Shown piece by piece: positions 7,758-16,531 of a DNA stretch of 64,000 bases. Location of the stretch: NCBI GenBank assembly GCA_026708115.1, contig JAPOVL010000043.1, positions 124,001-188,000 of the forward strand. Reading direction: 5' to 3'. A program made the translations under genes and the position numbers. A model generated the notes under the pieces. That model saw nothing but the letters and a program-made list of their open reading frames with translations, ran no database searches and had not been told where the DNA came from. The first letter of the stretch is position 1. Each line of letters starts with the position of its first letter. Origin of the DNA: Chloroflexota bacterium. GTDB taxonomy: Bacteria; Chloroflexota; Anaerolineae; Aggregatilineales; Phototrophicaceae.

Positions 7758-8603
7758 TTACAAGTTCAAGCTATAGAAGCTGTTCGCCGTGCCGCCGAGC
7801 AAGGCATCCTTTTCGGCCTCCGAAAGGTCGGCGATGGCTCGGTTGGTTTCATCCCAGACTTTGGCGTAATCGCCGGCCAGCACAGCAACGGGCCAATCGC
7901 TGCCGAACATGAGCCGGTCAACGCCAAATTGCTCGATCGCGAAGTCGATAAGCGGTTTGATATCCTCGTAGGTCCAGTTCTCGAAATCGGATGTAACCGT
8001 ATTCAAGCCGGACAGCTTGGCAAAGACATTAGGGCTTTCGGCAGCGGCAGACATCTGTTCTCGCCAGACCGCGCGGTCCGCTTCTTCCAGCGGCGGTTTC
8101 GCCAGATGATCGATGACCATCCGCAACTCGGGCACGCGCTCGGCCAGGGCCGGCACATGCTCGAGATGGTTAGGGAATACCGCCACCACATCGAAGGTCA
8201 AGCCGCGGTCCGCCAGCAACTGCAATCCTTCGATCACCTGTTTCTGGATGACCCAATCGGGATTGCTCTCTTCGTGGATCAAATGACGCATGCCCTTGAA
8301 GTAGGGGTTCCGCGCGTATTCATCCAGCTTTCTGTCGGCCTCTGCGGGGTCATGCAGCGGTACCCAGCCAACAACGCCGGCCACCCAATCCTCTTGGGCC
8401 GCGATCGCCAACATCGAGTCGGTGTCGGCGTAGGAATCCATGGCTTGAACAATGACTGTCTTGTCGACGCCGGATGCCGCCAACTGCGGCGCCAATTCCG
8501 CAGCGTCAAACGTGCGGTAGATCGGTCCATAAGCGGGCACCAGCCAGGGGTACGCCACCTCGTCAAGGTTCCAAAAATGCTGGTGGGTATCAACTCTGAG
8601 CAT
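7758..8603 (-). CDS. amidohydrolase, L-fuconolactonase-like (COG3618)
   Basis: 281-residue TIM-barrel metal hydrolase of the amidohydrolase_2 group, which includes L-fuconolactonase and L-rhamnono-lactonase. Diagnostic features are the N-terminal VDTHQHFWNLDE metal motif, HLIHEESNPDW, VIDHLAKPP and the C-terminal MFGSDWPV with the metal-binding Asp. ATG 8603 is supported by GGGGAGG just upstream. It is transcribed away from the CoA-transferase gene, with the two-part operator at 8675-8715 between them. The same operator precedes an L-fuconate-dehydratase-like gene at 18160, and lactonase then dehydratase are consecutive steps of non-phosphorylating L-fucose breakdown, which supports the assignment. 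Exact lactone not proven. Confidence 0.8.
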   Translation of the reverse strand: MLRVDTHQHFWNLDEVAYPWLVPAYGPIYRTFDAAELAPQLAASGVDKTVIVQAMDSYADTDSMLAIAAQEDWVAGVVGWVPLHDPAEADRKLDEYARNPYFKGMRHLIHEESNPDWVIQKQVIEGLQLLADRGLTFDVVAVFPNHLEHVPALAERVPELRMVIDHLAKPPLEEADRAVWREQMSAAAESPNVFAKLSGLNTVTSDFENWTYEDIKPLIDFAIEQFGVDRLMFGSDWPVAVLAGDYAKVWDETNRAIADLSEAEKDALLGGTANSFYSLNL

Positions 8604-8674
8604 GCTCGCCTCCCCGCTGGCTTGAGCCCGCCGCGGCGGACCGTGAATTTCGATTTGACAGATCTGGTTTTGCT

Positions 8675-8715
8675 GACTATATTTTACATACAAAAAGTGT
8701 TTTTGCAAGCAAAAC
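8675..8715 (+). promoter_or_regulatory. two-part operator, site 2 (lactonase / CoA-transferase divergent promoter)
   Basis: Contains TTTTACATACAAAA then TTTTTGCAAGCAAAAC, matching sites at 4734 and 18102 with the same spacing (centres about 20-21 bp, two helical turns). Ends 36 nt before ATG 8752 and begins 71 nt before the lactonase start on the other strand, so it could control both genes. Confidence 0.78.
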
Positions 8716-8751
8716 AGATTCGCGGCGCGTGACGGGGAGAACAGGACCATT

Positions 8752-9909
8752 ATGCGACCTCTGGAAGGCTTATTGGTACTCGATTTCAGCATATTTCTGT
8801 CCGGCCCTTCGGCGGCGTTGCGCCTGGCCGATTTGGGGGCGCGCGTGATCAAAGTGGAGCGGCCCGATGGCGGCGACCTATGCCGGCAACTCTATATCTC
8901 CGAGCTTGAACTGGACGGCGAAAGCACTCTCTTTCATTCGATCAATCGCAACAAAGAAAGCTTCGCCGCCAATTTGAAAGACCCGGCAGATTTGGCGAGG
9001 GTGCATGAGCTAATCGCCAGAGCCGATGTGCTGATCCAGAATTTCCGGCCGGGGGTGATGGCGCGCCTTGGGCTGGATTACGACGCTGTTCGCGCGATCA
9101 ATCCGCGCATGGTTTACGGTGAGATCACGGGCTACGGCAACGAAGGGGTGTGGGTGTACAAGCCCGGGCAAGACCTGCTGCTGCAATCGATATCGGGCTT
9201 GGTCTGGCTGAACGGAGATGCCGATCGGCCGCCGACTCCCTTTGGCTTGGCGGTGGTTGACCTGTTCGCGGGCGCGCATTTGGTTCAGGGGATACTCGCT
9301 TGCCTGGTGCGGCGTGGCGTGACTGGCGAAGGCGGCTTGGTGCAAGTCAGCCTGCTGGAATCGATTCTCGATTTCCAGTTTGAAGTCTTGACCACGCACC
9401 TCAACGACGGCGGCAAGCTGCCCCAGCGCAGCACGATCAACAACGCCCATGCCTACTTGGCGGCGCCCTACGGCATTTACGAGACGGCGGACGGTTATCT
9501 GGCGCTGGCGATGGGCTCGATCCCGGTATTGGGCGAATTGCTGGATTGCCCGCCGCTGATGGCTTACCCCGACTCGTCCACCTGGTTCACGAAGCGGGAC
9601 GAAATCAAGGGGATTCTGGTGGAGCACCTGCGCGGCCAATCGACAGCGCATTGGCTGGGCATTCTGGAGCCGCAAGATATCTGGTGCGCCGATGTGCTGA
9701 CTTGGGAGCGGCTGCTGCAGCACGAGGGCTTCAAAGTGATCGACATGATCCAAGAAGTCGCGCGCAGCGAAACAGTCAAACTGGACACGCTGCGCTGCCC
9801 CATCCGCATTGACGGCGAGATCCTGAAGAATCCCAAAGGCGCGCCGCGTATCGGCGAAGATACTGGACGTATCATGGCCGAATTTGAGATCAACGGCCAT
9901 AGGAATTGA
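8752..9909 (+). CDS. CaiB/BaiF family III CoA-transferase
   Basis: 385-residue enzyme that moves CoA between an acyl-CoA donor and a carboxylic acid. The N-terminal Rossmann-like region ([33 protein letters not shown]) and the [14 protein letters not shown] segment are typical of formyl-CoA/carnitinyl-CoA transferases. The catalytic aspartate is Asp170 in [12 protein letters not shown], the position expected from formyl-CoA transferase. ATG 8752 has a GGGGAG box. Upstream lies the operator shared with the divergent lactonase; 90 nt downstream is a MaoC-like gene. Together with the MaoC proteins this implies that a hydroxy-acid intermediate is activated to its CoA ester and then dehydrated or hydrated (inference); the acid is unknown. 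Confidence 0.88.
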   Translation: MRPLEGLLVLDFSIFLSGPSAALRLADLGARVIKVERPDGGDLCRQLYISELELDGESTLFHSINRNKESFAANLKDPADLARVHELIARADVLIQNFRPGVMARLGLDYDAVRAINPRMVYGEITGYGNEGVWVYKPGQDLLLQSISGLVWLNGDADRPPTPFGLAVVDLFAGAHLVQGILACLVRRGVTGEGGLVQVSLLESILDFQFEVLTTHLNDGGKLPQRSTINNAHAYLAAPYGIYETADGYLALAMGSIPVLGELLDCPPLMAYPDSSTWFTKRDEIKGILVEHLRGQSTAHWLGILEPQDIWCADVLTWERLLQHEGFKVIDMIQEVARSETVKLDTLRCPIRIDGEILKNPKGAPRIGEDTGRIMAEFEINGHRN

Positions 9910-9953
9910 TCGCGGCGCTCGGATCAGCGGGCGATACGACAAAAACTGAGAGC

Positions 9954-9978
9954 GCGGCAGGCCCCTATATACTGCCGC
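9954..9978. repeat. intercistronic hairpin
   Basis: GCGGCAG (9954-9960) pairs with CTGCCGC (9972-9978) around an 11-nt loop, between the CoA-transferase and MaoC-like genes. The right side runs on into GCCGCCGAGCGGCT, which also occurs at about 50127. No T-run. Confidence 0.4.
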
Positions 9979-9999
9979 CGAGCGGCTACGGAGGGACCC

Positions 10000-10518
10000 A
10001 TGCCGGAAAACACACCTGTTGAAATGCACAAAGACCTGCCCCTGTTCAATACCGAAACCTGGATGTACGAGGACTTCGAGATTGGCGCCAAGATCAAATC
10101 GATACGGCGCACGCTTTCCGAAGGCGAGTGCATGATCTTTAATGCCATCGTGCTCGATATGCACCCCTATGTTGCCGATGACATATTCACGCGGGACGAA
10201 GGCATCTTCGACGAGCGGCTGGTCGCCGGTTCGATGGTATTCAGCATCGGCCTTGGCTTGATGGCGCATAACAACATTCACACCTTCAGCTACGGCTATG
10301 ACAAGCTGCGCTTCATTAAGCCGGTTTTCATCGGCGATACCATCTACACCGTGCGCACGCAACTGAGTAAGGAACCGAAATACCCGGAGATGGGTCTGGT
10401 CAAAGTCAGTTACGAGGTATACAAAAACGAAGGTGTGCTGGCGCTGTATTGCGAGCACCTGCAGACGGTGAAATATCGCCATCCGGAGAACTTCAAAGCC
10501 AAGGGCGGCAACGCATAG
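10000..10518 (+). CDS. MaoC-like hot-dog protein lacking the catalytic histidine
   Basis: 172 residues, hot-dog fold related to the MaoC protein at 4985 (shared [20 protein letters not shown]). In the hydratase motif D-x-x-P-x-H-x-D the sequence is Asp53-Met-His-Pro56-Tyr-Val58-Ala-Asp60, so the catalytic histidine is a valine, and AHG of the active form is AGS here. It has an N-terminal extension of about 20 residues. It may be an inactive half of a heteromeric hydratase with the 4985 product, as is known for some MaoC pairs, or have another activity. ATG 10000 follows GGAGGGA. It lies between the CoA-transferase and the mutarotase genes. Confidence 0.8.
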   Translation: MPENTPVEMHKDLPLFNTETWMYEDFEIGAKIKSIRRTLSEGECMIFNAIVLDMHPYVADDIFTRDEGIFDERLVAGSMVFSIGLGLMAHNNIHTFSYGYDKLRFIKPVFIGDTIYTVRTQLSKEPKYPEMGLVKVSYEVYKNEGVLALYCEHLQTVKYRHPENFKAKGGNA

Positions 10519-10602
10519 GGTTGCCGCGGACGATTCGCGTTGACATTTGCAACATTGAGCGCATTTGCAGATTAAATCGGCAGTGACAAACAGGAGAGCA
10601 AC

Positions 10603-10926
10603 ATGCAACGGTTTGGACAAGTGATCGGTATCAAAAAAGAGCATCTGAAAGAATATACGGAACTGCACGCCAATACCTGGCCCGGTGTACTCAAGAAGAT
10701 TGAAGAATGCAACATCCGCAACTATTCGATTTTCCACTATGGCGATCTGCTTTTTGCCTACATGGAATATCATGGCGACGACTTTGAAGGCGACATGGCA
10801 AAAATGGCGGCCGATGAGACGACGCAGAAGTGGTGGGATATCTGCATGCCAATGCAGGAACCCGTAGCCGACCGCGCCGAGGGGGAATGGTGGAAGACGC
10901 TTGACGAGGTCTTTCACACGGATTGA
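10603..10926 (+). CDS. L-rhamnose mutarotase family protein (DUF718)
   Basis: 107-residue cytoplasmic sugar mutarotase that equilibrates alpha and beta anomers of a 6-deoxy-L-sugar. The family fingerprint is present: His22 in LHANTWPGVLKKIEE, NYSIFHYGDLLFAYMEY, and the double tryptophan KWWDICMPM, all at the positions found in the E. coli RhaM type, and the length is normal. ATG follows AGGAGAG. It ends the CoA-transferase, MaoC, mutarotase gene run. Its presence supports a 6-deoxy sugar (L-fucose or L-rhamnose) as the substrate of the island; the family name alone does not decide which. Confidence 0.85.
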   Translation: MQRFGQVIGIKKEHLKEYTELHANTWPGVLKKIEECNIRNYSIFHYGDLLFAYMEYHGDDFEGDMAKMAADETTQKWWDICMPMQEPVADRAEGEWWKTLDEVFHTD

Positions 10927-10987
10927 CGCTTCCACCCCGAGAACTGACTGAGGAGGGGACAGGTCTGAAGTAACACTATCCAATAGC

Positions 10988-11064
10988 GGCGGGGCAGCTA
11001 ATCGCTGACCCCTACAAAGTTTATTTGTGGCGAGAATTGTAGGGGCGACCTATCAGGTCGCCCG
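10988..11064. repeat. REPIN-like inverted pair
   Basis: The right half is a hairpin: GGGCGACC (11043-11050), TATCA, GGTCGCCC (11056-11063), headed by GTAG. The left half is a decayed inverted copy ending CCCCTACAAA at about 11017. The two CCCCTAC/GTAGGGG heads face each other, as in REPIN elements. Confidence 0.55.
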
Positions 11065-11146
11065 ATAATCACTGCAATACACACAGATATTATGGTGATA
11101 TCACGCCTAATGCAAACCTGTCCGTTGCTCAGCCTCATTGTGGGGC

Positions 11147-11157
11147 GCGTAGACACA
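11147..11157 (+). repeat. GCGTAGACACW micro-element, copy 1
   Basis: GCGTAGACACA flanked by GGGGC and GCTCACC, weakly able to pair. One of six copies of this core in the window (others at 29668, 32925, 43165, 58581, 59077). Confidence 0.45.
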
Positions 11158-11220
11158 GCTCACCGACATTGGCCTGCGGGATGAAGGCGGTTAGCAGCCA
11201 GACAAACCCGGCCTGCGCCC

Positions 11221-12339
11221 TTAATGAATCGCAATGGTCGCGTTGTCGATGAAATCCCAATCCCATTCAATGCCCGTGCCCGCGCCCGGCGGCGGATGCG
11301 CGTAGCCCTCGGCATCGATCTGAATCGGGTTCTTGACGCCCAGCCTCATCAGCGTGCTGGGGATCAGCGCTTCGAAGAATTCACAATTGGCGATGGCGCA
11401 GCAGCAGTGCAAGTTGACGATATCCAGGGCCGGATAGACAGCCGTATGCACTTCGCAACGGATGCCAAAGGATTCGGCCAGATGCGCGGTTTTCATCAAG
11501 GCCGTGACCCCGCCCTTCCACGAGACATCGCTGCGCACGATGTCAACCACGCCGCTGGCAATGCACTCCGCCGTTGAATAGTGCGAACCGACCAGCACCT
11601 CGGTGCCGGCGATGGGAATATCCAGGTCGCGCGCCAGGCGCCGCAAACCATGAAAGTCAACATCATAGAGCGGTTCCTCAAACCAGTGATAGTTCAGCTT
11701 CTCCAATTCTCGTCCCATGCGCAAAGCCTCATCGTAATAGAGATGCGCCGTGACCGGATCCGCCATCAACTTGAAGTGCGGATCGTCGCCGACTTGCTCG
11801 CGACACAAACGATAGGCTTCCAGCGCCTCGTTATACTCGCCAGGCGGGTGCAACTTGTAGCCGTGAAAGCCCGCCTGCTTGAATTCGGCCACTTGGTCGG
11901 CATAATCCCCCGGTGAATCCAGGAACAGCGAGCTAACGTAGGTCGGCACTTTTTCGCGATAGTGGCCCAGCACTTTGTATAGCGGCAGATCGGCGATCTT
12001 GCCGGCGATATCCCACAACGCGATATCAAAGGGTCCGTAAGAATAAATCGGCGGAAAGTGCCAGAAGCGGTCGTATCGCCGGAAATCGTGCCAGTGTTTT
12101 TCGCGCGCCAGCGCATCCTTGCCCAGGAAAAATGGCTTGAGTGAATCGGCGGCAAACTTGCCGGCCATCTCGGCGCCCATGCCCGCGAAGCCCATGCTGA
12201 TGCCGTCAATGCCCGCGTCCGTCGACAGTTTGACCATGATGAATTGCAGGTCGGAGCTTTGCACATCGCGCATCTCGCCCTCGGCCATGACGGATTCTTG
12301 GTGCTTGCACACGCGGATTTCGATATCAGTGATTTTCAT
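11221..12339 (-). CDS. enolase-superfamily (mandelate racemase subgroup) acid-sugar dehydratase
   Basis: 372-residue barrel enzyme of the mandelate racemase/muconate-lactonizing family. Metal ligands are Asp194 (LMADPV), Glu221 (WFEEP) and Glu247 (GTEVL), and the general-base dyad is Asp271/His298 (RSDVSW, CEVHTAVYP). The usual KxK of the racemase group is Lys162-Leu-His164, so the second lysine is a histidine, which points to a dehydratase acting through the His/Asp side; substrate not assigned. ATG 12339 follows AAGGAG; further in-frame codons upstream have no ribosome site. It stands alone, converging with the mutarotase gene run. It is clearly different from the fuconate-dehydratase-like gene at 18160. 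Confidence 0.82.
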   Translation of the reverse strand: MKITDIEIRVCKHQESVMAEGEMRDVQSSDLQFIMVKLSTDAGIDGISMGFAGMGAEMAGKFAADSLKPFFLGKDALAREKHWHDFRRYDRFWHFPPIYSYGPFDIALWDIAGKIADLPLYKVLGHYREKVPTYVSSLFLDSPGDYADQVAEFKQAGFHGYKLHPPGEYNEALEAYRLCREQVGDDPHFKLMADPVTAHLYYDEALRMGRELEKLNYHWFEEPLYDVDFHGLRRLARDLDIPIAGTEVLVGSHYSTAECIASGVVDIVRSDVSWKGGVTALMKTAHLAESFGIRCEVHTAVYPALDIVNLHCCCAIANCEFFEALIPSTLMRLGVKNPIQIDAEGYAHPPPGAGTGIEWDWDFIDNATIAIH

Positions 12340-12420
12340 AGCTGGGCTCCTTCGCAGACCAACGTCGATAGATTGTAGTGAATTACAGTCTGCCATCCAA
12401 CTATACGATATGTCGACGCT

Positions 12421-12451
12421 TTGCGCCAACTGCGAACAGATTTGCTATAAT
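12421..12451 (+). promoter_or_regulatory. candidate promoter of the metalloprotease gene
   Basis: TATAAT at 12446-12451, preceded by TTGCGC at 12421-12426 (19-bp spacer, longer than ideal). The start codon is 33 nt downstream. Confidence 0.4.
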
Positions 12452-12484
12452 TGGCCTTTGTCCGTTGTTAGCGGGAGAAGTTTA

Positions 12485-14569
12485 ATGCGATTCAAGCGTA
12501 TCATGATAGTCTTGGCACTGTTGCTAGGCTCGACGAATCTGGCGCAAGACGTCGACTTTCCCACACTCGACGCTTTGGCAAAGGTGGAGATCCCAACCTT
12601 CAACTTTGCCGAAATGGTTGGGCGCATGTCCCGGATCGACACAAGCTATACGCCCCCAGCCAACCCGCCCAAATACAGCCTTGGCGATACCGAAACATTC
12701 AACGTGGACATGGGTGCGGACGAAATATCCGTGCAAATCGAGGCGGAACTGCGCGGCCAGACGCAGCGCGTCCTGATCTGGGTTCAAGCGACGGTCGATT
12801 ATCCGCGCTGGCGGGCGCTGGCCCTGGCGCAGCGCCTTGAAAGCCAGGTTCTCAATCCCATGGAGCAACTCTTTCAGACGAGCGAACCGCCCGGCATCGA
12901 TGGCGACCCGCGCCTGTACGTTATCATGATCAGCGATCCGGAAGGCGATACGCTTGGCTATTTCCCGCCCGCCAGTGTGCGCCCGCGACACTTGGATTCT
13001 GAAAGCAATCAGCGCGAGATGCTGGTAGCTGACCTTTCGGCTGATGATGAATACGACTTTTATGACAAGATTCTTATCGAATTGATCGCGCACGAATTCA
13101 CGCACATCCTGCAATTTCACAGCGACCCGGGTGAAGAAATCTGGCTGGATGAAGGCCTGGCAGGTTACGCCGCTTACTACGCCTCCAAATCCCTGTTCAC
13201 ACGTCAGAGCATGCACTTCGACGCGGAGGACTTCTTCGCTGCTCCAGATACCGGCCTAACGCAATGGCAGGTGGCGGATGGCGAAGGTCGCAAATATGGC
13301 GCTAGTGCCCTGTTCATCCTCTATTTGACGGAACGCTTTGGCAAGGAGATCGCAGCGCGTCTGCTCGCGGAAGAAGCCGATGGCTGGCGCGCCGTCGAAA
13401 AGGTGCTGCGCGAGTTTGAAAATGTCTCCGCCGAAGAGGTCTTCGCCGATTGGGCGCTGGCCAACTTGCTTCTCGATTTCCGACAGGGCTATGGCTATCG
13501 CGCGCTTGATGCGGACTTGACGCCGCCCGAACCCGTCGCCAGCTTCAACAGTTTCCCGGCTACGTATGAGAGCGAACTGCCGCCATTCAGCACGGATTAC
13601 TTCGCCGTTGATGTTCGCAGCGCGGACAAACTCTCCTTGCGCCTGCAGCAAGCGCCGGAAGCGCAGCTCATACCGGACAGCGCCCCCGAAGGCGACTATT
13701 TCGCTTATGCCTTGGCAACCGATTCGTCCAATAGCCGGTTGACGCGCACATTTGTCCTGACCGCGCCGCGCCAGGCTTGGCTGGAATTTCGTGTCTGGTA
13801 TGACCTCGACTATGAGTGGGAATACGGCTACGTCACGGTCAGCGATGATGACGGCCGGACATGGCGGACGCTGCCGAGCCGTTACACTACCAAGTCCTAC
13901 TCCTATCAGGACTTCTACGATGTCGGCTTTACCGGGTCCTCGCGCGGCTGGCGCAAAGAGCGCATAGACCTCAGCCAATTTACGCCGGGCCGGGTTGTCA
14001 TCAGATTCGAGGTTATGTCCAATCTGGCCACCTCATATCGGGGAATGGCAATCGACGACCTGCGCATCAGAGCTATGAATTACCAGGAAGGATTCGAAAC
14101 GCCCGACGATACCTGGAGCGCAGAAGGTTGGATCCGCACGGACAACCGCCTGCCCAACAAGACCTGGCTGCAAGCGGTGCAAGAGACGCGCGACGGATTA
14201 CACGTTAGCCGGGCCCTCGTCTCTGGCAGCGGAGACCTGACTGTGGACCTCTTGCCCGGCGTGGATCAAGTGCTGGTAGCTGTGTCCCCTGTCGTGCCGT
14301 ATACCGGCATGTCAACAGACTATGAACTGGGTTTTGATCTCGTGGACGCGGAGGGCGAGTTCATGGTAGTCACGCGCGAATGCACGGTGACGACCACCGC
14401 CAATCTCAACTTCCGCGCAACCCCGAACGGCAACAAGATCGGATTGGTCCCGCAAGGCACGGCGCTCGACGCGCTGGACCGCAGCGAGGACTGGTATATG
14501 GTGATGTATCGCGGGCGGGAAGGCTGGATCAGCGCTGGCTATGTGAACGCCGCCGGGAAATGCCCCTAA
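12485..14569 (+). CDS. secreted zinc metalloprotease with MAM-like and SH3b domains
   Basis: 694-residue exported protein. Residues 1-20 are a signal peptide (start ATG 12485 after GGGAGAAG). A zinc peptidase core holds HEFTH at residues 203-207 and the third ligand Glu223 in WLDEGLAGYAAY, the HExxH...E arrangement of gluzincins. Residues about 370-540 resemble the C-terminal domain of immune inhibitor A proteases (VTVSDDDGRTW, IDLSQFTPGRVVIRFEVMS, GMAIDDLRI). The last 65 residues are an SH3b domain (NLNFRATPNGNKIGLVPQG, EGWISAGYV). It is probably a cell-surface peptidase. The gene stands alone, divergent from the enolase-like gene and convergent with a sugar transporter. Confidence 0.8.
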   Translation: MRFKRIMIVLALLLGSTNLAQDVDFPTLDALAKVEIPTFNFAEMVGRMSRIDTSYTPPANPPKYSLGDTETFNVDMGADEISVQIEAELRGQTQRVLIWVQATVDYPRWRALALAQRLESQVLNPMEQLFQTSEPPGIDGDPRLYVIMISDPEGDTLGYFPPASVRPRHLDSESNQREMLVADLSADDEYDFYDKILIELIAHEFTHILQFHSDPGEEIWLDEGLAGYAAYYASKSLFTRQSMHFDAEDFFAAPDTGLTQWQVADGEGRKYGASALFILYLTERFGKEIAARLLAEEADGWRAVEKVLREFENVSAEEVFADWALANLLLDFRQGYGYRALDADLTPPEPVASFNSFPATYESELPPFSTDYFAVDVRSADKLSLRLQQAPEAQLIPDSAPEGDYFAYALATDSSNSRLTRTFVLTAPRQAWLEFRVWYDLDYEWEYGYVTVSDDDGRTWRTLPSRYTTKSYSYQDFYDVGFTGSSRGWRKERIDLSQFTPGRVVIRFEVMSNLATSYRGMAIDDLRIRAMNYQEGFETPDDTWSAEGWIRTDNRLPNKTWLQAVQETRDGLHVSRALVSGSGDLTVDLLPGVDQVLVAVSPVVPYTGMSTDYELGFDLVDAEGEFMVVTRECTVTTTANLNFRATPNGNKIGLVPQGTALDALDRSEDWYMVMYRGREGWISAGYVNAAGKCP

Positions 14570-14590
14570 ATCTGGCGGCCCTGCAGCGAC

Positions 14591-15460
14591 TCAGCCCTTG
14601 ACCGCGCCGAAGGTCAATCCGCTGACCAGGTTGCGCTGTACCAGAATGACAAAGATGACCGCAGGCACCATCATGATCACGCTCATGGCGGCCATGCCAC
14701 GCCAGTCGACTGTGAACTGCTCGGTGAAGGCGAACAAGCCGGGCGGGAAGGTTTTGGCGGCGTTATTGCGCGCCAGGACGCTGACGATCTGAAATTCGTT
14801 CCAGGCAGCCAGAAAAGCGAAGATGGCGGCCGTCGCCAAGCCGGGCAAGGACAGCGGCAGCTCAATGCGCCAGAATGCCGACCAGTGGCCGCAGCCGTCG
14901 ATATAAGCTGACTCCGTCAACTCTTGCGGGATCTGGCGGAAAAAGCCATCCATCAGCCAGGCGGTGAAGGGGATATTGACGGCGACATAAACAAAGGCCA
15001 GGCCAAAAACATTGTTGGTCAGTCCGGCGCGGTTGAAGAGCAAGAAGAGCGGCAAACTCAGGGCGACGCCGGGTACCGCTCGCGATAGCATGATGCCGAG
15101 GAAAAGTGTGGTATGAAAGCGAAAGCGGAAGCGCGCAAAAGCATAACCGGCCAGTGTGCCCAGCGAGACCGCGACAATCGTGCTGGTACCGGCCGCCAAA
15201 AGCGAATTGCGCAAATAGGCTTCGACAGCGACGCGCTGCTGCACTTCGGGGTTCAAGCCAAACATATTGGCGTAGGCTTCCAGGGTCAAACGCCGCGGGA
15301 TCCAAACCGGCGGAAAGGTGTTGATTTCCACATTGGGACGGAAAGCCGTCATAATGATCCAGAAGGCGGGCAATGCCAGGAAGAGCAGGATCAGCCAGGC
15401 GGCGGCATTCCAGATGATGTCGTTGCGGCGGCGATTGGGGCCCACGCTGCGCGTGATCAT
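14591..15460 (-). CDS. CUT1 sugar ABC transporter permease (MalG-like)
   Basis: 289-residue inner-membrane permease with six helices. The cytoplasmic EAA loop is ESAYIDGCG followed by HWSAFWRIELPLSLPG, which couples to the ATPase. The C-terminus ends GLTFGAVKG, the usual MalG-type ending. Its ATG overlaps the stop of the partner permease by 4 nt, so the two are translationally coupled. It is the last gene of a minus-strand SBP, MalF, MalG operon. No ATPase gene is nearby, so a shared MsmX/UgpC-type ATPase is expected from elsewhere. Substrate is not visible, but the operon shares a divergent promoter with the fuconate-dehydratase-like gene. Confidence 0.9.
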   Translation of the reverse strand: MITRSVGPNRRRNDIIWNAAAWLILLFLALPAFWIIMTAFRPNVEINTFPPVWIPRRLTLEAYANMFGLNPEVQQRVAVEAYLRNSLLAAGTSTIVAVSLGTLAGYAFARFRFRFHTTLFLGIMLSRAVPGVALSLPLFLLFNRAGLTNNVFGLAFVYVAVNIPFTAWLMDGFFRQIPQELTESAYIDGCGHWSAFWRIELPLSLPGLATAAIFAFLAAWNEFQIVSVLARNNAAKTFPPGLFAFTEQFTVDWRGMAAMSVIMMVPAVIFVILVQRNLVSGLTFGAVKG

Positions 15461-16413
15461 CGCACGATCCTCGCGCGGACCAATTGCCGGAAGAAATACA
15501 GAGTGAAGAGCACGGACAAAAAAACGGTGATCCAGGACATAGCGCTGCCCAGGCCGAATTTGGTGTCCTCAATTGCCAGGCGCGTGATATAGGTCCAGAG
15601 CATCTCGGTCCGGCGCGCGGGGCCGCCGTCGGTCATGATGCGCACGATATCAAAGGCGCGGGCAATATCCAGCGACATGATCGTCAAGGCGATGTAGGAA
15701 AAGGGCGCCAGCAGCGGAAATGTAATGAAGCGGAACTTCTGCCAACCCGACGCGCCGTCAACTTCCGCCGCTTCAAAGGTCTCGGTGGGCAGCGACAAAG
15801 TGCCAGCCAGCAAGATGATGGTCAAGACCGGGATATTCATCCAAACCGACGCCAGAATAATAGTGATCATGCCCAGCGGCACATCAACCAACCAGGCGAT
15901 CTGACCCTGCACTTGAATCAAGCCCAGGCTGATCAAGAAGTTGTTGACCAAACCCACATTGGCGTTGAAAAACCAGCGAAATTGCATGCCAACCAAGATG
16001 GGCGCGAACATCATCGGCACCATCAGCAGCGTGCGCAGCAAACTCTGCCCGACCGTAACGCGCGCCAGCAACTGTGACAGCGCCAGAGAGATGACATAGC
16101 TCAAATTGACAGACACCGCCAGGAAGATGATCGTGTTCCACAGCGAGCGCCAGAAGATGTCGTCATTGAGCAGTTTCTGATAATTCTTGAGCGCCTTTGC
16201 CAGTTGGAAGTTCAGGCTGTTGGGCCGCAGCAGCTCGTAGGGCGTGAAACTGACGTACAAGGAGTAAATCAGTGGAAAGGCGACTACCAGGACGATCACC
16301 AGAACCGACGGCAGAATGAGCAAGAAGGGGAAAGGACCGGCGTCAATCCGGTTGAAAAGGTCGGCCTGCTTGGCGGCGCCGTCGTCGCTTGTCGATTTGG
16401 ATTTTGCAAGCAT
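15457..16413 (-). CDS. CUT1 sugar ABC transporter permease (MalF-like)
   Basis: 318-residue inner-membrane permease. Six hydrophobic helices are visible, starting with FLLILPSVLVIVLVVAFPLI, and the EAA loop reads FEAAEVDGASGWQKF then ITFPLLAPF. ATG 16413 is chosen; a TTG one codon earlier is also possible and neither has a strong ribosome site, which may mean translation depends on the upstream SBP message. A 17-bp stem hairpin with a T-rich flank (16495-16531) lies between the SBP stop and this start, probably reducing permease expression relative to the SBP. Partner of the MalG-like gene, with which it overlaps by 4 nt. Confidence 0.9.
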   Translation of the reverse strand: MLAKSKSTSDDGAAKQADLFNRIDAGPFPFLLILPSVLVIVLVVAFPLIYSLYVSFTPYELLRPNSLNFQLAKALKNYQKLLNDDIFWRSLWNTIIFLAVSVNLSYVISLALSQLLARVTVGQSLLRTLLMVPMMFAPILVGMQFRWFFNANVGLVNNFLISLGLIQVQGQIAWLVDVPLGMITIILASVWMNIPVLTIILLAGTLSLPTETFEAAEVDGASGWQKFRFITFPLLAPFSYIALTIMSLDIARAFDIVRIMTDGGPARRTEMLWTYITRLAIEDTKFGLGSAMSWITVFLSVLFTLYFFRQLVRARIVR

Positions 16414-16494
16414 CAAGTTGTCGGAGGCGCTATGAAATTCCGCAATGGCACAAATTATAGCGGCAGTTCACGCGCTAGCGCTAGCAAACAAGAA

Positions 16495-16531
16495 AACCTG
16501 CAGTGATGAATGGCATTCATCACTGCAGGTT
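16495..16531 (-). terminator. attenuator-like hairpin between SBP and permease genes
   Basis: Perfect 17-bp inverted repeat: AACCTGCAGTGATGAAT at 16495-16511 and its reverse complement at 16515-16531, with a 3-nt loop. In the direction of transcription the stem is followed by TTTTCTTGTTT, so it resembles a rho-independent terminator with an imperfect U-tract. Expected to let part of the transcription pass, giving more SBP than permease. Confidence 0.7.

Noticed and set aside
9010..10983. 657-codon open frame on the minus strand
   Set aside because: It runs antisense through the CoA-transferase, MaoC and mutarotase genes, which have clear family motifs and ribosome sites. The antisense protein shows no recognisable domain; such long shadow frames are common in GC-rich genes.
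16401..16414. TTTTGCAAGCA sequence resembling half of the shared operator
   Set aside because: It lies at the start of the permease coding region, where it encodes the first residues, and the second half of the operator is missing.
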